Assembly: GCA_035493835.1 (NCBI GenBank)
Contig: DATJHO010000158.1
Location: forward strand, 1-15,261
From: DASZTU01 sp035493835
Lineage (GTDB): Bacteria > Pseudomonadota > Alphaproteobacteria > Rhizobiales > Devosiaceae
Length of the DNA stretch: 15,261 nucleotides
Direction of reading: 5' to 3'
A program made the position numbers and the translations under genes. Shown here piece by piece: positions 12,601 to 15,261 of the stretch. The notes beneath the pieces are model-generated. The model saw only the letters and a program-made list of their open reading frames with translations. It was not told where the DNA came from and did not search any database. Within the stretch, counting starts at the first letter, position 1, and every line of letters begins with the position of its first letter.

Positions 12601-13173
12601 ATGAAACTCCTCGCCCTAGCCGCCGTGCTCGCGCTCGCGGCAACGCCATCGTGGGCGCTCAGCTTGAAAAGCACCGACGTAAGCACCGGAAAAACCTTCG
12701 CGACCCAGCTTGTTTGCCCGAAATACGAAGGCAGCAGCGTTTCGCCCGAATTGTCATGGAGCGGCGTGCCCCACAGGGCCAAGAGCCTCGCAATCTCGAT
12801 GTACGACCCCGATGCCAAGACCCCTGATCCCAAAGTTAAGGGGCATTGGCACTGGCTCCTGGTCGATATCCCCACCTCGACCACAAGCCTCGCCCAGGGC
12901 ATTGCCTCCCAGGGCGGCGCGCTGCCCACGGGCATGGTTTCACTGCCCAACGGCGCCGGCCATGCGGCCTATGACGGCCCCTGCCCGCCTCCGGGCAATC
13001 CGCATCACTACCAGATCACGCTCTACGCCCTCCCGGAGGCCAGTCTCGACGCCGCCGCCATCGTGACTGCCGCCGATACCACTGCCGAACAGAAGGCGGC
13101 CGCCATCGGCGCTTATCTCCACAAGCACGCCATCGCCAGGGCGCGGATCACGCCGGAGTACGGCACGAAGTAG
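12601..13173 (+). CDS. Secreted YbhB/YbcL-type phosphatidylethanolamine-binding-like protein
   Basis: A 190-residue protein of the Raf-kinase-inhibitor-like (PEBP) family. Residues 1-19 form a signal peptide ending SWA, so the mature protein (about 171 residues) should be periplasmic. The anion-binding pocket motifs are present: SMYDPDAKTPDP (66-77), GHWHWLLVDIP (81-91) and YDGPCPPPGNPHHYQITLYAL (124-144). Cys39 and Cys128 could pair after export. Bacterial members are structurally known, but their ligand and role are poorly defined. The family name reflects homology, not kinase inhibition. The ATG at 12601 has AGGAGA at 12589-12594; an earlier in-frame start at 12550 would put coding sequence through that site and before the signal peptide. 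It is monocistronic as far as can be seen, with a hairpin after the stop. Confidence 0.92.
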   Translation: MKLLALAAVLALAATPSWALSLKSTDVSTGKTFATQLVCPKYEGSSVSPELSWSGVPHRAKSLAISMYDPDAKTPDPKVKGHWHWLLVDIPTSTTSLAQGIASQGGALPTGMVSLPNGAGHAAYDGPCPPPGNPHHYQITLYALPEASLDAAAIVTAADTTAEQKAAAIGAYLHKHAIARARITPEYGTK

Positions 13174-13220
13174 CTGGCCGGCGACCTGTCGCACCCTGAC
13201 AGGCAGTATCGAGATGCGTG

Positions 13221-13251
13221 GCGGAGACAGTGCTTGCAGCGCCGTCTCCGC
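13221..13251 (+). terminator. Possible terminator hairpin after the PEBP-type gene
   Basis: GCGGAGAC (13221-13228) and GTCTCCGC (13244-13251) form a perfect 8-bp stem over a 15-base loop, 47 bases after the stop codon. No T tract follows, so termination is uncertain. It could equally be part of the carB leader. Confidence 0.4.
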
Positions 13252-13328
13252 TATTGCGCGTCCCCACTTCCCTTCCCTCTCGCCTTCGGCTACAGAGCCG
13301 GCTTAACCTTACGACCCGCGTCTGAAGT

Positions 13329-13379
13329 CCGCGCTTTTGCGCGGCCTTTTTCCGCGCGCGAAATTGGCGCCCCGCCAAT
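13329..13379 (+). promoter_or_regulatory. Attenuator-like leader before carB (terminator, rival stem and third hairpin)
   Basis: CCGCGC (13329-13334), a TTTT loop, and GCGCGG (13339-13344) followed by CCTTTTT look like an intrinsic terminator. The same GCGCGG can instead pair with a second CCGCGC at 13352-13357, enclosing the T tract, which would destroy the terminator. A third perfect hairpin, ATTGGCG-CCC-CGCCAAT (13363-13379), lies 23 bases before the carB ATG. This matches an attenuator layout. It could also be only the terminator of the upstream gene in GC-rich DNA. Confidence 0.45.
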
Positions 13380-13402
13380 GGCCTGATCAGAGAAGAGCGA
13401 AG

Positions 13403-15261
13403 ATGCCCAAACGCACCGATATTAAGTCCATCCTGATCATCGGCGCCGGGCCCATCATCATCGGCCAGGCCTGCGAATTCGACTATTCCGGCACCCAGGC
13501 CTGCAAGGCGCTGCGCGAGGAGGGGTACAGGATCATCCTGGTCAACTCCAACCCGGCGACGATCATGACCGATCCGGACCTCGCGGATGCGACTTACATC
13601 GAGCCGATCACGCCCGAAGTGGTGGCCATGATCATCGAAAAGGAGCGCCCGGACGCGCTGCTCCCCACCATGGGCGGGCAGACGGCGCTCAACTGCGCCC
13701 TTTCGCTCCGGAAAATGGGCGTGCTCGAAAAATTCGGCGTCGAGATGATCGGCGCCGATGCTGAGGCCATCGACAAGGCCGAGGACCGCGAACTGTTCCG
13801 CGAGGCGATGAAGAAGATCGGGCTCGAAACGCCGCGCTCCATGCTCGCCCACAACATGATCGAGGCGATCCAGGCGCTCGACGTCATTGGCCTGCCCGCC
13901 ATCATCCGCCCGAGCTTCACCCTCGGCGGCACCGGCGGCGGCATCGCCTATAACCGCGAGGAATACCTCAACATCGTCGAGAGCGGCATCGACGCCTCGC
14001 CCACCGATGAAGTGCTGATCGAAGAATCGGTGCTCGGCTGGAAAGAGTTCGAGATGGAGGTCGTTCGCGACAAGAACGACAACTGCATCATTATCTGCTC
14101 GATCGAAAACATCGACCCAATGGGCGTGCATACCGGCGATTCGATCACCGTTGCTCCCGCGCTGACGCTCACCGACAAGGAATATCAGGTGATGCGCGAC
14201 GCCTCGATCGCGGTTCTCCGCGAGATCGGCGTCGAGACCGGCGGCTCGAACGTCCAGTTCGCCGTCAATCCTCGCGACGGGCGGCTCGTCGTCATCGAGA
14301 TGAACCCGCGCGTCTCGCGCTCCTCGGCGCTCGCCTCCAAGGCGACCGGTTTCCCCATCGCCAAGGTCGCGGCGCGCCTTGCCGTCGGCTACACGCTCGA
14401 CGAGCTCGAAAACGACATCACCGGCGGCGCGACCCCAGCCTCGTTCGAGCCGTCGATCGACTATGTCGTGACCAAAATCCCGCGCTTCGCGTTCGAAAAA
14501 TTCCCCGGCGCCGACAACCGGCTCACCACCTCGATGAAGTCCGTCGGCGAAGCCATGGCCATCGGCCGCTCCTTCCCCGAGAGCCTGCAGAAGGCGCTGC
14601 GCTCGCTCGAAACCGGCTTCACCGGCCTCAACGAGATCGGCATCCCCGGCTATGTGCAGGGCGCCGATGCCGGCGACAACCGCAATGCCATCCGCGCCGC
14701 CATCGGCACCGCGACCCCGGAACGGCTGCTCTATGTGGCGGAAGCCATGCGGCTGGGTCTTTCCATCGAGGATATTCACGACGCCTCGAAGATCGACAAA
14801 TGGTTCCTCGAGCAGATCAAGGCCATCGTCGACACCGAAAAGAAGGTGCGCGACCTCGGCCTGCCCGATAATGCGCCAGCCCTGCGCGGGCTCAAGGGCA
14901 TGGGCTTTTCGGACCGCCGTCTCGCCGAGCTTGCCGGCAAGCAAACCCGGGACGTGCGGGCGCTGCGCAACAGCTTGAATGTCCATCCGGTCTATAAGCG
15001 CATCGATACCAGCGCCGCCGAATTCGCCTCGCCGACCGCCTATATGTATTCCACTTATGAGACCCCCTTTGCCGGAGAACTCTCCGACGAGGCGCGGCCT
15101 TCCGACCGCAAGAAGGTGGTGATCCTGGGCGGCGGCCCCAACCGGATCGGACAAGGCATCGAGTTCGACTATTGCTGCTGCCACGCCGCCTTCGCGCTCT
15201 CGGAAGCCGGGTACGAGACCATCATGGTCAACTGCAACCCGGAAACCGTCTCGACCGACTA
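13403..15261 (+). CDS. carB: Carbamoyl-phosphate synthase large subunit (N-terminal 619 codons; cut by window edge)
   Basis: CarB makes carbamoyl phosphate from ammonia, bicarbonate and two ATP, with CarA supplying ammonia from glutamine, for pyrimidine and arginine synthesis in the cytosol. The frame is open from ATG 13403 to the window end without interruption. It begins MPKRTDIKSILIIGAGPIIIGQACEF and ends NCNPETVSTD. In the first ATP-grasp domain Arg129, Arg169, Glu215, His243, Gln285, Glu299, Asn301 and Arg303 fall on the same numbers as in E. coli CarB, so there is no insertion or loss up to there. The oligomerisation domain follows (about 400-550). The second synthetase half starts at VVILGGGPNRIGQGIEFDYCCC. 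About 450 further codons are expected. carA is not immediately upstream. The ribosome-binding site is weak (AGAAGAG), and the leader contains attenuator-like hairpins. Confidence 0.97.
   Translation, partial: MPKRTDIKSILIIGAGPIIIGQACEFDYSGTQACKALREEGYRIILVNSNPATIMTDPDLADATYIEPITPEVVAMIIEKERPDALLPTMGGQTALNCALSLRKMGVLEKFGVEMIGADAEAIDKAEDRELFREAMKKIGLETPRSMLAHNMIEAIQALDVIGLPAIIRPSFTLGGTGGGIAYNREEYLNIVESGIDASPTDEVLIEESVLGWKEFEMEVVRDKNDNCIIICSIENIDPMGVHTGDSITVAPALTLTDKEYQVMRDASIAVLREIGVETGGSNVQFAVNPRDGRLVVIEMNPRVSRSSALASKATGFPIAKVAARLAVGYTLDELENDITGGATPASFEPSIDYVVTKIPRFAFEKFPGADNRLTTSMKSVGEAMAIGRSFPESLQKALRSLETGFTGLNEIGIPGYVQGADAGDNRNAIRAAIGTATPERLLYVAEAMRLGLSIEDIHDASKIDKWFLEQIKAIVDTEKKVRDLGLPDNAPALRGLKGMGFSDRRLAELAGKQTRDVRALRNSLNVHPVYKRIDTSAAEFASPTAYMYSTYETPFAGELSDEARPSDRKKVVILGGGPNRIGQGIEFDYCCCHAAFALSEAGYETIMVNCNPETVSTD

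Noticed and set aside
13148..15184. Long minus-strand open frame of 678 codons opposite carB
   Set aside because: It is the antisense shadow of an intact, conserved carB frame in high-GC DNA, and its translation has no recognisable domain.

Overview
The window is high-GC DNA from an alphaproteobacterium, most likely of the order Hyphomicrobiales (Devosia-like). This placement is inference. It rests on protein flavour (a ClpS2-type N-recognin adaptor, a DUF2277 protein, a CarB not adjacent to CarA) and on intergenic palindromes typical of that group. No phylogenetic marker is complete here. I see no rRNA, tRNA, CRISPR array, transposase, phage gene or replication origin.

Layout: 1-116 is the last 37 codons of an unrecognised gene. 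117-660 holds no gene, only clustered palindromic repeats. A family M29 aminopeptidase (-, 661-1923) diverges from a secreted RNase T2 (+, 2060-3022). The RNase converges, across stacked hairpins, on an MFS transporter (-, 3198-4373). The transporter is divergent from an ArsR/SmtB-type regulator (+, 4491-4859), and two matching operator-like palindromes lie between them. A GNAT acetyltransferase (+, 4924-5382) follows. 5383-5831 is a second repeat cluster, including a 108-bp element with terminal inverted repeats. An aldo/keto reductase (-, 5832-6668) then diverges from a large five-TM protein (+, 6977-8836). ClpS2 (+, 8918-9223), a third repeat cluster and an ICL/PEP-mutase superfamily enzyme (+, 9577-10443) come next. 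That enzyme converges on a berberine-bridge-type flavin oxidoreductase (-, 10531-11922). A DUF2277 protein (-, 12104-12430) diverges from a secreted PEBP/YbhB-type protein (+, 12601-13173). The window ends in the first 619 codons of carB (+, from 13403), which has no stop before the window edge.

Functionally this looks like ordinary chromosome made of mostly single-gene units. I do not see a multi-gene novel system. The transporter/ArsR pair is the clearest regulatory module. The less routine signals are non-coding: the paired operators, a terminator/anti-terminator-like arrangement before carB, a hairpin doublet with compensatory base changes, the 108-bp MITE-like element, and G-quadruplex-capable versions of the C-rich repeat. 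Among proteins, the ICL-family enzyme without the usual cysteine and the charge-segregated membrane protein deserve a second look.
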